This document shows, piece by piece, positions 21,940 to 34,038 of a stretch of DNA of 64,000 bases. The position numbers and the translations under genes are program-made. The DNA lies in contig JACVRA010000086.1 of assembly GCA_019828545.1 (NCBI GenBank), positions 1-64,000 of the forward strand. Reading direction: 5' to 3'. This stretch comes from Paracamarosporium sp. OC-R06-R3. Lineage: Eukaryota; Ascomycota; Dothideomycetes; Pleosporales; Didymosphaeriaceae. The notes below the pieces were generated by a model, which did not search any database, had not been told where the DNA came from, and saw only the letters and a program-made list of their open reading frames with translations. Every line of letters begins with the position of its first letter. Within the stretch, counting starts at the first letter, position 1.

Positions 21940-23998
21940 CTACCTCGCATCCTCTAATATCACCTCCGCTGCCTTCTCAGACACCATGTACACGGGCACC
22001 GCGATGTAGAACCCAGGGATCTTGGGGAACACGCTGGCATCCACGACGCGCAGCCCCGCCACGCCTCTTACCCTGAACTTGGAATCCAGCACCGCGGTCT
22101 CGTCCCCATCTGCACCGATCTTCGCCGTGCAGCACGCGTGATGCCCCCACGCCTCGTTCTGAATGAACTCCTTCATCGCCGCTTCGCTGCTCGTGTCCCG
22201 CCCGGGCCACACCTCCTCGAAGGATCCATCCACAGGGAGCACCGAGTCGAAGATCTTGCGGCTGAACTGCATGCCCTCGTACGCAGCCTGAAGGTCCTTG
22301 TCCGCAGCGCCGCCGGCCGTGACGCCCGTGTCGAAGCTGTGGAAGTTGATGAGCGGCGTGTCGCGCGGGTCGTCGGAGCGCAGCGTCACGGTGCCGGCGT
22401 TGTTGCGCGAGTGCGCCTTCAGCACGATCCACACCCAGTGCTTCTTGTCTGCGAGCGAGAAGTTCGAGTACCCCGGGAAGTACCCCGTGAAGTAGGCTGG
22501 TGCGCCGGCGATGAAGAGATCCGGGTCTTTCTCCGCGACCGACGACTTCTTGACGATGCCGATGGAGATGCCGTTGGAGCCGTAGACGCCTTTGAACACG
22601 GCGTTGTTTTTCCACTGCTCGTAGCATGGGTCTGGGGTTGCGTGTAGGAACTCGCAGTTTTTGATAAGGGCGAAGTCTGAGTCTGCTTTGCCGCCTATGA
22701 CGGTTTCGTAGCGGTCTTGTAGGTTGGTGCCTACGCCTGGGGAGTCGAATATGATGGGGATGTTGTGCTGTTGTAGTTCGGCGGCGGGGCCGATGCCGGA
22801 GAGTTTGAGGAGCTGGGGCGTGTTGAAGGAGCCTGCTGCGAGAATGACTTCGCGGGTGGCATTGACACTTCCTTTTGTGCCGGTCGTGGAGCTGGAGTAG
22901 CGCGGGTCGGCTTGATAGAGGCTTTGGCCCGAGAGGAAATCAATGCCGATAGCTTTCGGGGGCGTGGATGTGGTGTCGAAGCGCACATTCGTCGCTAGGG
23001 TGTTTAATAAGATGTCGAGATGATACTTCCTACTCCCATCCGCATTCTTTGCATTTGCAGTGTCGAGAATAAACTCCCGGGAGCCAACTCGATGGCGGTC
23101 GTCCATAGTCAGAGGAACTTGGTAGGTCCCCTCAGTCGCGTCTCGTGCTGGTGAATCCACGTTCAAGTCGCTCAGAAGAACTTGCCCAAGCCCAGTAACC
23201 GTAGTAATAATACTCCAAAGAATATTCTTCCCCATCGCAGTCCCAGCAGCCAGGACCAAAGACAGCAACTTGAAGTCCTGCACAACGAGCGTAAGATCCG
23301 TCACCATAGTCGTCAGCCACCCATTGAAGCCATGCCCGACAATCCCACTGGGCAAATACCTACTACGCTCCAGCTTGACAAAGTACTTCCGCATCGTGTC
23401 CGCAGCCCACGACGAGTCACCCGTCAACGACGCAATACCATCCCAATCACTCTTATGCGGATACACCGTGATCAACGCATTATGCGCACTGCACCCCCCA
23501 AGCGTCCCAGCCCGCGGATACAATATGCCCAGTGGCTCACTCCCAGACGGTGGCTCCCCCGTTCCACTGGCCCCATTCGGTCCCACGAAAAGCTCCCCAG
23601 ACGGCGCCCGCCACGTCATCTTAGAATCTTTCTTCTGGCGCTCCAGATCCACGTAATGGTTAACATAGTAATCCCAGCTGATGCCCGGCTCCTCAGAAGA
23701 CTGGGCATGCAACGCGGGAACCTGATAGCGGAGGTTCGCCCCCTGGTCGTCTCCAGCCTCGACGAGCAGCACGCTGTAACCTGCGAGAGCCAGCCGCGCA
23801 CTCAGCGGTCCGCCGCCGGGCCCAGACCCAACGATAACATAGTCGTAAGCGTCGAGTGCGCGTGCATCTAGTTGCGCGGTAGATCTACTCGTGTTAGACA
23901 ACTTCAAACCAGCCAGCCAGCCAGTGCAGTCCTCACCTTGCTGCAAGGCAGGTAAATACCACACCGAGCGCCCTCAGCGCAGATGTCTTCCCACGCAT
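21940..23998 (-). CDS. Secreted GMC oxidoreductase (choline dehydrogenase-like)
   Basis: FAD-dependent alcohol oxidase/dehydrogenase of about 668 residues. Exon 1 is 23998-23937, the intron 23936-23885 (gtgagg..gtag, 52 nt), exon 2 23884-21940. The uninterrupted ORF begins at 23964 with an unlikely N terminus; the spliced start gives a signal peptide (ALRALGVVFTCLAA), so the enzyme is probably secreted. Residues about 40-70 hold the FAD site (DYVIVGSGPGGGPLSARLA, then VLLVEAG). GMC signature 1 is in YPRAGTLGGCSAHNALITVY and signature 2 in AAGSFNTPQLLKLSGIGPA. The catalytic His is in NEAWGHHACC, and the C-terminal VDASVFPKIPGFYIAVPVYM closes the FAD domain. Likely substrates are aryl alcohols, sugars or choline-like alcohols; it cannot be narrowed. 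Codons are very C/G-rich at third positions. Confidence 0.9.
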
Positions 23999-25664
23999 AC
24001 TCGCACAAGCCCACTCGTATCGCCTTAACAAAACAAATCAAAGTGAATCCAAGTAAATCCACACAATCTCAAATCGGCACAATCTTAGCCTTGCCCTCGT
24101 CAAAGCTCAAAAACGCAGAACTCTGCAAAACACGCAGAAAAGAAACGAGCGACAAAAGCAAAGCCAGATCAAGGTCAACAGATCAACAGGTTAATAGATA
24201 GACAGCAGAGCAGCACAGCAGAGCACAGCACCGTCCCATGCCCCAAGCACCTGCACCAGCCCTACATGGCAGCAGTTATAATATACCTACCTACCTGCCT
24301 CAGCCCTACCCTACCTACTCTACCTACCCTACCCTGCATGCAGCACAGCCAGCGTGCATGCGTGCGTGCGTGCGGAGTCCGGATGACCAGCACGACCTCG
24401 CCGACGCAATTAAACGCATCCGCAGGATTGGCCCAAACGAGCAGCTCGCTCGGTCGCTCGGGGAGACCGCGGGCGCGGCATGGCGTGGCACGTCTTTGAT
24501 GCAGGTATCGTGGCGCATGAGGGCGCGGCGTGCGGTAGGTTCAGCTGGGGGTGTGTGTGGGCGGGTGGGATGGAGGTTCTGAGGGGCGCATGATTGATAG
24601 GTAGGTAACTGGGTGTGTGTGTGTGTAAGGGATTGGATTGGATTGGGTGTGGTGTGTGTACTGGGTAAAGCCAGCCAGGATGAGCAGCCGGGCTGGGTTG
24701 TGTGTGTGTGCGGGCATCCCAGCAGGCATCCGTCCGGGGCACGAGCAAATCATTTCGAACTTGGATTGCAGCCTGCTGGTACACGGTGGGCGACATACTC
24801 GACTACCACTCCAGGTAGTCTATCTGGTGAGCCATGACTCCCAAAATCGTCGGTTGTCTCCTGTAGGCGTAACAGCTTGGTAAAGGTACGGCACTCGGTG
24901 CGTCGTGTGTAGATTCTACGGGTGGATGGGTGTGGCGGGCTTGGGGGGCGGTAGGCTTCAGGGGCGGCAGGCGGGCGGGGCACTCGCGGCGCCACACCCG
25001 ATCGCCGTGGTGCAGTGTGTACGTCCTATTCGGTGGTTGGTGCGATGGTCAGATGCTTAATTCAGGTTATTTGTACGCTTTGATATGATACTGGTGATGC
25101 GTACATCTTAAAAATATTCACTAGGCGTTAGGAACGAATATGTGCTGTTAAGGCGTAGTGCGTGTCAAGCTTCCTCTTTCTTACTCCAGTATAGCAGCCT
25201 TTATAAGGCCACAAGAAACGACAATACCACAGCCTTGTCTATACTAAGATTGACTCCCAGCGTGCGGTCATCTTGATGCATTTGCGCTTTGGTACGTTAT
25301 CAGCTACATCTACATCCATCTTGAAAATATCCACCGCACATCAAGAACGAACATGCAACATCACAAGTGCAGTGCGTATGAAGTTTACTCCAAAGACGAT
25401 TTTTTCGAGGCCGCAAGGCACAGAGCTTCGTCCTCACTAAGACCCAGTACTAGCTTGCGGTAATCCCAGTGCATTTGGACCAAAAGTACAAGTATACCAC
25501 AGCCCCGTCCACAGAGCCTCGTGCCCACCAAGAAGTACACTAAGCCCGATACATTTACTATACTATGTCATACCACACGATGCAATCCCACAATCACCTC
25601 CCACCAAGTACATCTATCCTACAATAACACCCCTACACTTACCACACACATCTTCCCTCGCCAC
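23999..25664. other. Intergenic region with short tandem repeats
   Basis: 1.67 kb. It includes the GMC gene promoter and the 3' side of TF3. Low-complexity tracts occur: CCTAC-type repeats at about 24283-24335, a TGCG repeat at 24356-24372 and GT repeats at 24612-24628. ORFs here are short and look incidental. Confidence 0.55.
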
Positions 25665-28055
25665 CTAGGCAAACCCATAGATACCCCCCTGTTCCTGGAA
25701 CTTAAGCTGGTAATCCCTGAGATCAGCCCAATGTCTAAGTTCAGCCTCTTCATCGACCTGCAACACATACATTAGCACATATACCAACACCAACATTCAT
25801 TGGTAAGGAATAGAAAAGAGAGAGAGAGAGAGAAAAGAAAAGCCAAAACTCACCAACCCCGCACTCTGATCCGACCCCTCAGGACTGACGCGCTCCAACT
25901 TACTCAGCACCTCGAGGAACTTGTACAAGTACTCCTGGTGCTGGAGGGCGACGCTGCCCTTGCGCTCCTTGGGCACCTCCAGCAACGTGCCGGCTATGGA
26001 GCGGATCTTGAGGATGAAAGAGTCGCCGTTGGGCTCCATGTTAACCATGTCGATGCTGCCCAGCACAACGAGGAGATCCTTGACGACGTGCTCTCTCTCC
26101 TCGCCCATCTGCTTCTCTAGTTCCTCCGCCTCGATGGTAGAGCTTGAGACGAGGCGGTCGAGGCCTGTGACTGGTGCGCCGGGGGAGCTCTGCAGCGCGT
26201 GCTGCGTGCGGGCATTGTTAGATTTATCCAGGAGAGAGAAGTACTTTTCTACGAGGTACGAGCGGATGCTGAGGTGGGAGGCGTAGATGTTAGCTTTCTG
26301 GATCTCGTACTGCATCATGCGGCGGGCTTCTTGGGACTCTGGGGTGCCGAGCGTGTTGAGGTTTGGGTCGCGCATGCCGACGTATTCGGGCATCGGGGGA
26401 TAGTAGGGCTGCCGCCGCTGCGTGATGCCGCTGTTTGGCTTGTCCTTGCTGTGCACCTGGAGGACTGCGGGGATGTTGTCGAGGACTTCTTTGCACCGCT
26501 GGAGGCATTGGTCTAGCATGCGCTGCTGTTGGTCCCAGTCGTAGAGCTCGTCGATTCCGTATGCCATTTCCGAGGTTGACAGTGGGGCGTACGAGTTATA
26601 TATGCGGACATTGATGTTGAAGCCGGTTACTTCTGGGATAACGTCCTGAGGTTGCGAGAGAATCTCATGAGGGAAGATGCATGCGTCATCCACTTCCAGC
26701 GGTAACGGAGGAAGCTGTTCAGTTGGTGTAGAAGGTAGCATAGCAAGTTCACCGAACGAAGCTCCCAGCTGCTGCATATTTCTGATACCACAATCAGCAA
26801 GTAAACCTCACAATTAAACGTATTCAACTTACCGCACGCCTACAAAAAGCGTATAGAAAACCCTCCGACCGATCTGCTCGGTAATATAGTCCAACGCCGC
26901 ATCCCGTGAGCCCTCAAACTTGGGTCCTGACGATCCCGTCGCCTCCGGCAGCCGACCAAGATAAGTATAACCCTGGTCCTGCGCCTTGTGCAACCCCAGC
27001 GAACGAAGAATCGTCAAGCACTCGCCAAAGTACAGCCGCAGCTGTCGCCAGCGGAAAGTGTATGCGCCCGTCAGTCCCAGGAAGTAGCTCGTACAAGCAT
27101 CGTATACGTTCAGGCTGGGCTTATCCAGATACCCGGGGCCGCGTGCCTGTGCGCAAATCTCCCTACATCTGTCGACAAGCGCAAGGTGGTTGGGGAAGTA
27201 ATCTCGCGTCTGCTGCTTGAGATGTAGCCTCGGTTTCCGCGGGAACGAAGCCACGAGACTCGCAACCATGGAAGCCAGCAAAGCCAGAAAGGCGTCGTTT
27301 CCGCAGTCCTCACGGTTGTTCCACGCTTCTCGGAAAGACGGTTCGTGCGGGAAGGGGCACAGTGGATGTATGTAGGTGAAGAAGTCGTCTATCAGGTTGT
27401 TCATGATTGGGAGGGAGCATATCGACTCGGCGGTGGGTTTGGGGCGCGGCGGGGCAGCGAGCTGGGCGAGCGCATGTGCGGCATTGGTGGGCGACGCTGG
27501 GTGAGGCTGGCCCGGGTCGAGTCCTGCTTCGTCCAGACGGCGTTTCTTCTTGATGGCTTCGGCATGGCGGTTGGGAGGGCCGCGGCGGCGGCTCGGTCGT
27601 TCGAAGGTGCACGGGATGTCGAGGGCAGCGCAGGCCCTGCATGGAGGACCTGATTCATCGCACTGCGCAAAGCGTCAGCCGGGTCAGGGCGGAGTGCTGG
27701 CCAATTGTACCTTGACTTTGCGGATGCTGCATGAGTCGCAGGCTTTCCGCAGGCGGTTTGTCTTGGGCTCCGCGCTGTTCTGTCTGTGGATGAGCAAAGG
27801 CGCATAGCTGTGCATGCTGGGGGGACTCACGGCGGCGACGGCAGCCTGTCCGGCGGGCGTCCCTAGCTGTCTCTGGTCGGCGCCCAGGGCGTGGTTCGCC
27901 TGCTGCTGCAGGACGTCGTTCAGGCTCTCGATCTTGGGGTAGATGTCCTGGGCGTAGGGCGGCAGGCCGTGGGCGGGCTGCGAGGGCGGCGCAGGGTAGA
28001 TGGGCGTGTAGTGGGGTTCCTCGGAGCCCGGCGGCGGAGGATACTGAGACGACAT
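25665..28055 (-). CDS. Zn2Cys6 fungal transcription factor (TF3)
   Basis: Nuclear regulator of about 714 residues. Exons: 28055-27831, 27779-27711, 27662-26833, 26781-25854 and 25757-25665. After a Pro/Gln-rich N terminus, the cluster is CX2CX6CX6CX2CX6C (CDSCSIRKVK, then CDESGPPCRACAALDIPC), followed by the basic linker RPSRRRGPPNRHAEAIKKKR. The MHR region includes FFTYIHPLCPFPHEPSFREA, YFLGLTGAYTFRWRQL and EQIGRRVFYTLFVGVR. The C terminus (VDEEAELRHWADLRDYQLKF) comes from a 31-codon last exon. The linker type resembles regulators of carbohydrate metabolism, but I do not assign a gene. Intron 1 is 51 nt, a multiple of three, and free of stops, so a retained form would add 17 residues (V-S-P-P...). 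Confidence 0.87.
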
Positions 28056-28526
28056 GATTGCGGGCTGCTGCTCGTTCCGATGATCTACCGTGAGAGTGTG
28101 CGGCCAGGCCAGGACGCGACTCGAGGCGGGCTCTCGCGTCAGCCCGGAGAGCACGAGTTCGGCGAGATTGGAACAACCCCTCGCCGTCGCCGAATGTTGA
28201 CCGGAGCGACGCTTCCAGTTGGTCCACCACAAAGAAGGGCCCTCGATTACAAACTCACCTCGATATCCACAGACGCGCTTGGTGTGACGGGCACAGACCA
28301 GGCTTGCGACTGCCCGACCGACGCACGAGCTTCGTATAGTGTGTATGTAGTAGGATATAGACGACAAGTCTGAATTCACTATAGAATCTATAGCCAGTCG
28401 ATTGGCCAATGTCATCATTCACTGCTAGAGCGGCGGCATTCACCGGAACCCACGGTAGCATCAACCATCCCAGCCAACGTCGTGTGGATATCATGAAAAC
28501 TTTTCCCTACTAGCATCACCTATTAT
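28056..28526. promoter_or_regulatory. Upstream region of TF3
   Basis: Likely promoter and 5' leader of TF3. ORFs that extend into TF3 from here are in the leader and show no conserved features. Confidence 0.4.
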
Positions 28527-28817
28527 ATGGGGAGCTTCAATGCGTGCAGACAGACCACCTTTTTGATCTTGATATGGCTCGTTCTATTCTTACTTTACCC
28601 AAACAGAGGCGCCTCCGCTGATAATTGGAGTTGGGATATCAATCCTCCACTATCCGACCATAACGCCAATGCCACGCCAGAGATTTGTTGTACCTTTACG
28701 CCCAGTTGTATGTTCCAAGAGCACCCATGTACATCTACAAGCCAGTCCTCCCGAAGAGGCCGTGACTCACTCCCATATCAAGCTTGTCACCACACCCGTA
28801 AAACCAGCGGGTCATGA
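28527..28817 (+). CDS. Possible small secreted protein
   Basis: 96-residue ORF with an N-terminal hydrophobic stretch like a signal peptide (TTFLILIWLVLFLLYP). The rest is Thr/Ser/Pro-rich with five Cys, including a CC pair. No family is recognised, and no intron is needed. It sits between TF3 and the F-box gene. It may be a small secreted protein or a chance ORF. Confidence 0.28.
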   Translation: MGSFNACRQTTFLILIWLVLFLLYPNRGASADNWSWDINPPLSDHNANATPEICCTFTPSCMFQEHPCTSTSQSSRRGRDSLPYQACHHTRKTSGS

Positions 28818-28932
28818 AGAATATCCACAAGATATACCTCTACCCGTCGTATACCTCATCTCAATGCACCTTCAAGGGCCAGCCCACCAACCTGTTTCCT
28901 CATTGCCTTCCCCAGCGTTAGTCAACAGATAG

Positions 28933-30724
28933 TCAATCCGAGTCATCGCTCGACGCACTCTCCCTCGTAGGCGGCCTCGTCGACTTCGAAAGCGAGAAAT
29001 CCAAGATTTCGCTCTTGGGGCCCGCATCCACAAACTTGCGCAGACACCACCCGATCTGCACCGCCGTAAACTGCTCGTTGCCAAGCGGATCGACCTGCTT
29101 GCCTTTAACGAAGATGATTTGGTTTTGGCTGTCTTCTCGGTCGTAGACTTTATCTGAGGAGCCCCACGCGATGATTGCGAGTTTTGAAGGGCGCTTTTGC
29201 TCTGCTGCGTGGGCGGAGGAGCGTTCGAAACCTTGCTGCGCGAGGCCCTGGAGGAGGTGTTCGTAGATCTTGAGGGGGAGCTTGGTGGAGGACGGGTTGT
29301 TATTTGGCCATGTTGTGATGTTTAATGTTACGAGGTTGGATAAATCGCCGAGGCAGTTCTGTGACGGATTAGCATATGCTATGGATTGTGTGGTCCAAAG
29401 ATCCGTGACACAAAGGTCGATCGTGAAAAAAGAGAGAAAAAAAAAAAGAAGAAGAATTCACGGACAACAGCTTTCGTATACATTGACTCACCTCAAAGTT
29501 GATGAAAGAATCCTGTTTAGCACGGATAACGCTGACCTGCGGAAACGCAACAGACACTTGCTCTAGCAACGAGCAATCCTTACAAATCTGCGAGAAAGAC
29601 GCATAATCATACACCAACTCGTCATCACAGTCATCCGGAATGCGGCTCGCATGAACATTAAGCGATTTCAGCGTCTTCCCATGCCGCACGATACCTGCAG
29701 CTGCCGGCAAGCTCTTCGAGTACGACAAGTCTATTGTGAGCGTCTTGATGCCGGTGACCAAGCACATGAAGCCGTCCAATGCACCTAAGCCATCGTTTTC
29801 GTGGTTGTCGTCGTGCTTGAATTCTAGGGTTTCTAGCTTTTCGGGTAGCTTGGTGCTCTTGCTGAGCTCGGCGAGCAGCGCGTCGGCACCTGCGCACGCG
29901 AATATGCGGATAGACTTGACGGACCGGAAATCAATCAATCTACAATACGTGTTGGCAGCGTAGCGCAGGTTGATTTTCTGCAGGGTAATTTCCTTTAGAG
30001 CCATAGGTGTGCATTTTTCGAAGGGCCGCATATGGCTAAACATGGTAGATGTAATAAGACCAGGCTCTGTACTCGAGTCATTTAGTTCGCGATTCGGTAT
30101 CGGAGAGTCATTCTCCTCAAAGCTCGCATGCAGCGTAATCTTCTCCACCTTCTTCGAGTTCTTAACCAACTCATGGCAGTAGTCCAAGACCTCACGGCTA
30201 TCCGGGTACAAGCCGAGTTTCCGCACATTTTCAAAAATCGATTCGTAGTCCGGGATCTTCTTGATCTCGTCAAGAACCTCCTTGTCCAATGCGATGCCCT
30301 CGAGCCACTTCATCTTCTTCTGCTTTTTGTACAGCAGCACCAGGTTATCCCCTGAGAAAGGCGACCACGGGTGCCACGAGAACTTTTCCAGTATGTTTTC
30401 CGGCAACAGCTCTAATATCATCCGAATCGCAAAGTTCGCCTGCTGCTGCTGGTTGCACTTGTCCAGCACATCTGCCAGGTACAGATCCAGCTTCCTGACA
30501 TGCTTCAAGCCTATGTTCTTCGGACTCAGAAAGGCGCCGAGGCGAGTATCGTTCGGACTGCCGACATCTAGGGTAACCTCGTAGTAGAGCGATCGGACGG
30601 TGATTTCGTGGAGCTGCTTGCAAACGAGGCACACGTTGCGAAGGTCGGTGGGGCGGGTAATGTGCTGGACTATGAGCGTCTTGATGTCCGTGGACAAGTC
30701 CATGAAGTTGATCTTTGGCGCCAT
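28933..30724 (-). CDS. F-box / leucine-rich-type protein
   Basis: Protein of about 552 residues, exons 30724-29492 and 29358-28933; the intron is gtgagt..acag, 133 nt. The first 60 residues fit an F-box: MDLSTDIKTLIVQHI, then LRNVCLVCKQLHEITVRSLY. The rest is alpha/beta with repeated leucine-rich segments (LETLEFKHDD, IKTLTIDLSYS, LKSLNVHASR), like many fungal F-box proteins. Such proteins join substrates to an SCF ubiquitin ligase; the substrate is unknown. The last exon is acidic and Ser-rich at its end. The C-terminal exon is well supported because 141 codons are open up to TGA at 28935-28933. Confidence 0.82.
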
Positions 30725-31826
30725 TGCGGGGGGGAAGGGCTGGTGCGTGGTTAGCCTTTCAGGGTACTTTCTCGTAGAGTGGTCTTTACAGTGGTAGAGT
30801 ATATGGGAAGCTCGCCAGCACAAGGCTGTTCAGAGAGGTTCAATCTTGGATTGCGACTGCGCCGCTAGATCCGTACGCTGGGTAGGGGTAGGTTGAACAG
30901 GTTCAAACTCGACTCGTGGGGGGGAGATGAATGTTAAAGCAGTTGTTGTGAAAGGCGCAGGTCGTTGGGCTCCGCGGCAGTGTCGAGCCGTGGTTGCCTT
31001 GCTGACAGTGCGGTGCGGTGAGGTGGGTGGAGAGCAGCACGACGATCCGCCGAACCAAAGAGCACCTTTCAGCCTCAGCAGCTCCGCTCGTCTTTCACTT
31101 GCAGCACACTAACACATGTACATGCCAGTCTGTCCAAACACTTGTGGATGGTCTGAATCATGGCGCGAGGCAAGCTGCTGTGTCCAGCTGCTATTGGAGA
31201 GCTCCAGCAGCTGGCTGTGATTCAGCAATCGATAACCGGGGCTCGACGTGCTGTGCACCGCCACGCCTGAGGCGCAGACAATTACATTGTGGGGTCCGCC
31301 GCCGCCAGTGGGTCGTACTACATCTGCACCTGCGGGCGCCATCGTCAGCTCCGAGGGTGCTTTTTCTTGAAGCAGATCGAGGTGCGTCATGGGCATGAGG
31401 AATGCCAGGCAGACGCAGCTCCATCTTTAGCTTGTCACACGGTTCGACGCAAATAACTGCATGGCAGTGTTCAGGCAAGACTCGCAACACCTTAACTAAA
31501 ACTTGGGCAGCCGTCAGCACGCACAAACAACGCAAATTAATACGAGAACCACGTAGTACAAGATAGAAACTTGCTTGTGGCTCGGGAATCCGAGCCTTTG
31601 AGCCTGTGCGAATACTCACACAGCACGACATGAGCATTATCAAATTTAGGACACGAGCACATAATCCTCACCCGTCTACCTACCACCTTGAAACTCATGA
31701 AATCTTACTCCAACAGTTGTGATAGTCCATGAACTTAATATTTTCCGGCAGCATTTTACATCTCCACGATATGGCAATGGCAACGCTGACCAGGAGAACG
31801 ATACCACACACGAACAATAGGGATAA
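30725..31826. other. Intergenic region without recognised gene
   Basis: 1.1 kb upstream of the F-box gene. Overlapping ORFs of about 95-150 codons exist on both strands (31018-31643), but none shows a motif, signal peptide or family likeness. Confidence 0.45.
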
Positions 31827-32285
31827 CTACCCTAGGCAGGTATACTCTACCATCTCATCCCACACAACCCCTAGACCCATCCTGTAGCAATAACGACGGA
31901 CCACATGGCAGAGATAGATATGGCCACCTGCTTCAATCACAGATACTCCATAGCCTATACAATACTCGATCCACATCCCAGCTCCAGTCCACACTCCTGT
32001 GACACATCCCCAGACCCAAGCCAAACCAACTTCGCAATCCCTTTTCACAACCTCACCACAATACACATACACACCCAGTGCGCCAAATACCCCAAGAAGC
32101 ACATCACCCAGAAACGCACTCCCCACACCCGCCCAAACGCCTCCAAGTACCCCATCAAACACCAGACTCAGCACCAAACCACGCAACCTAACGCTGCACA
32201 TACCAAGCCGTACTCTTAACCCGCATACCCCGCCACTCATCCGGCCCCAACACCCTCCCATCATTAACCCTAGAAAACCTTGCAA
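31827..32285 (-). CDS. Uncertain hydrophobic ORF
   Basis: 152-codon minus-strand ORF rich in Gly, Val, Leu, Cys and Trp (LGGVWAGVGSAFLGDVLLGV), which could form two or three membrane segments. The opposite strand is strikingly G-poor and CA-rich, which explains the residue bias without any selection for protein. No homologue is recognised; upstream exons may exist. Could be a real membrane protein or a compositional artefact. Confidence 0.25.
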   Translation of the reverse strand: MQGFLGLMMGGCWGRMSGGVCGLRVRLGMCSVRLRGLVLSLVFDGVLGGVWAGVGSAFLGDVLLGVFGALGVYVYCGEVVKRDCEVGLAWVWGCVTGVWTGAGMWIEYCIGYGVSVIEAGGHIYLCHVVRRYCYRMGLGVVWDEMVEYTCLG

Positions 32286-32515
32286 GAATCAGTACGTGCT
32301 CTGCGTCCCAAGACGTGATAGCAAAACAAGGCGAGGCGCGGCGAATAGAAAAAGAAAAGGAAAAAAAAAAAGCGTAACGACGCAACACTCTTCCTGCGAA
32401 GCGTAGAGCCCATCCGACCAGCGCCCGCAGATAGTTCTAAGGGAAAAAAAAAGCACAGCGTGTTGAACGACACGAAGCGAAACAAGCCAAAGCCAAAGCT
32501 CCACAAAACAAGTCT

Positions 32516-33706
32516 TCACCTCTTGTTCTTCGCAGCTTGTTCCTCCTGCGCGCGCATGGCTGCTCTCGCGCTGCGCGATCCGCCGAGCTTCGGGCCCTTC
32601 GGCGCGTCTTTCACGGGCGCAGCGGGCTTCCGCTGGTGTCGCGATTCAATGGAGTCCAGGAACTCCTGGCGGAACTGCTCGACGAGGGCGTCGTCGGTGG
32701 CGGGGTCGCCGGGTGCAGAGGCGGTTGGTGCTTCTTCGTCGAAGTAGTCCACTGTGTCGGTTAGTGCGCGTTGAATGGGGGTTGGGGGAGTGGGAATGGG
32801 AATGGGAAGGGGTTAGAGATACATACGCTTTGCTTCTCGCAGGACAGCTTCGACCATTGCGTCTCGTCGGAGGTCCTCGCTGTTCCGCCGCTTCGTGTGC
32901 CTCCGGGGTTTTCCATCGCGGCCTAGACGCGGTTTCCCCGCGGGCTCGTCGCCAGGCTGGCTGCCTTCGAGCTTCATCCACGCTGCTTCTGCGCGCGAGG
33001 TGGACGCCGGTCCGAGATCTATCTCCTGGAGCTTCCCCATTCCAGCTGCCATTCTCTGGCTCTTCTCATCGTCCGGCTCTTCCGACTTTGTCGCGGGACC
33101 CTCAGTCGTATATGGCACGATGGGCGGACTGCGTGCCGTCGGCGCAGGCGCATGCTCGGGCGCGAGCGCGGCAACGGCTGCGGCAAGGTGCGGAGGAATT
33201 GGCCAGCCGTACAGACGGCGATTCTTCTCAGCTAAACGCGCCTCTATATATTCCGTACTGGCTCGTTAGCCTCCATGCCTGGGATGCGTATACCGTAGCT
33301 CATAGCTCGCTGGAAGAGCAAGGGGAGAAAGTTGGCGGACATACATCTGCTGGTCGTCACGGTCCACGACCTGTCCCGTCTGCGGTACAAATCGGCTTGT
33401 GTAGCCCTGCTTCGGCGCATCGTGTTCTCGCTGTACGAGTGCCTGCGTCTTGGTGAGTTCCGCGCGCGCTGCAGCTTCCCGTAGTCGATCGCGCGGTCTC
33501 TTCCGGTTGCGCATGATCTCTTTCAGCGCGAGAGAAGTGCCGTCCTCCTCGGGCGCTTGCGTAGTAACCGTGCCATCAGGAACAGCATCTGGCGACTGCG
33601 GCGCAATGACTGCGGGTTCATCTTCGACTTCGAGACGCGCTCGTTTCGTATGCGTAGTTTTGCGCCGCTTGAACTTAACAGCGGGTTCGGCCGCGTTGTC
33701 ATCCAT
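32516..33706 (-). CDS. tls1: Hep59/Tls1-family splicing and telomere-silencing factor
   Basis: Nuclear protein of about 342 residues, family of human C9orf78/HCA59 and fission yeast Tls1 (PF07052). Exons: 33706-33345, 33257-32827 and 32751-32516. Seen: a basic N terminus (KFKRRKTTHTKRARLE), a helical LALKEIMRNRKRPRDR segment, the hallmark RFVPQTGQVVDRDDQQ, then TEYIEARLAEKN across the first intron, and GMGKLQEIDLG with a following K/R-rich region. Tls1 acts with the spliceosome (Brr2) and affects telomeric silencing; that role is taken from the family. The exon 2 acceptor was chosen at ccag because it restores the conserved YIE motif. The third exon ends in a basic tail. Confidence 0.85.
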
Positions 33707-34038
33707 GGTGGCGGCGACTCGGCGACAGTGGGGGAAAGCGTGCGGGTGAGAGAGTGTGGAGGTGGAGATGATGAACGTGGGCGCCAAGACAATCACATGG
33801 ACGACATTCACCGCGGGCTAACTCGCATACGATTGGTCACTTTTGTCATTGCACGACAGACTTCATTTGCTTGTGTTAGACCTATCTCCGTGATCTATTC
33901 ATAGAATACCCACGCCTCCATTGCAGACACACCCTTCACCGAAACCCTATTCCAGAACCTTAGGTAACTTGATTAAGCTCCCCCCACCACAGCACCTAAT
34001 CGCAGACTATCACCCACCGATGCCCATGATGTGCACCC

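Noticed and set aside
22138..23871. Plus-strand ORFs of 169 and 229 codons.
   Set aside because: Antisense shadows of the GMC oxidoreductase, caused by strong third-position C/G bias.
24238..24997. Overlapping ORFs of 65-128 codons on both strands.
   Set aside because: They follow simple repeats and GC-rich composition in the GMC promoter region; no motif or codon signal.
27684..28418. 244-codon ORF extending TF3 upstream of its ATG.
   Set aside because: The part before 28055 has no conserved content and no better start; it is the 5' leader read in frame.
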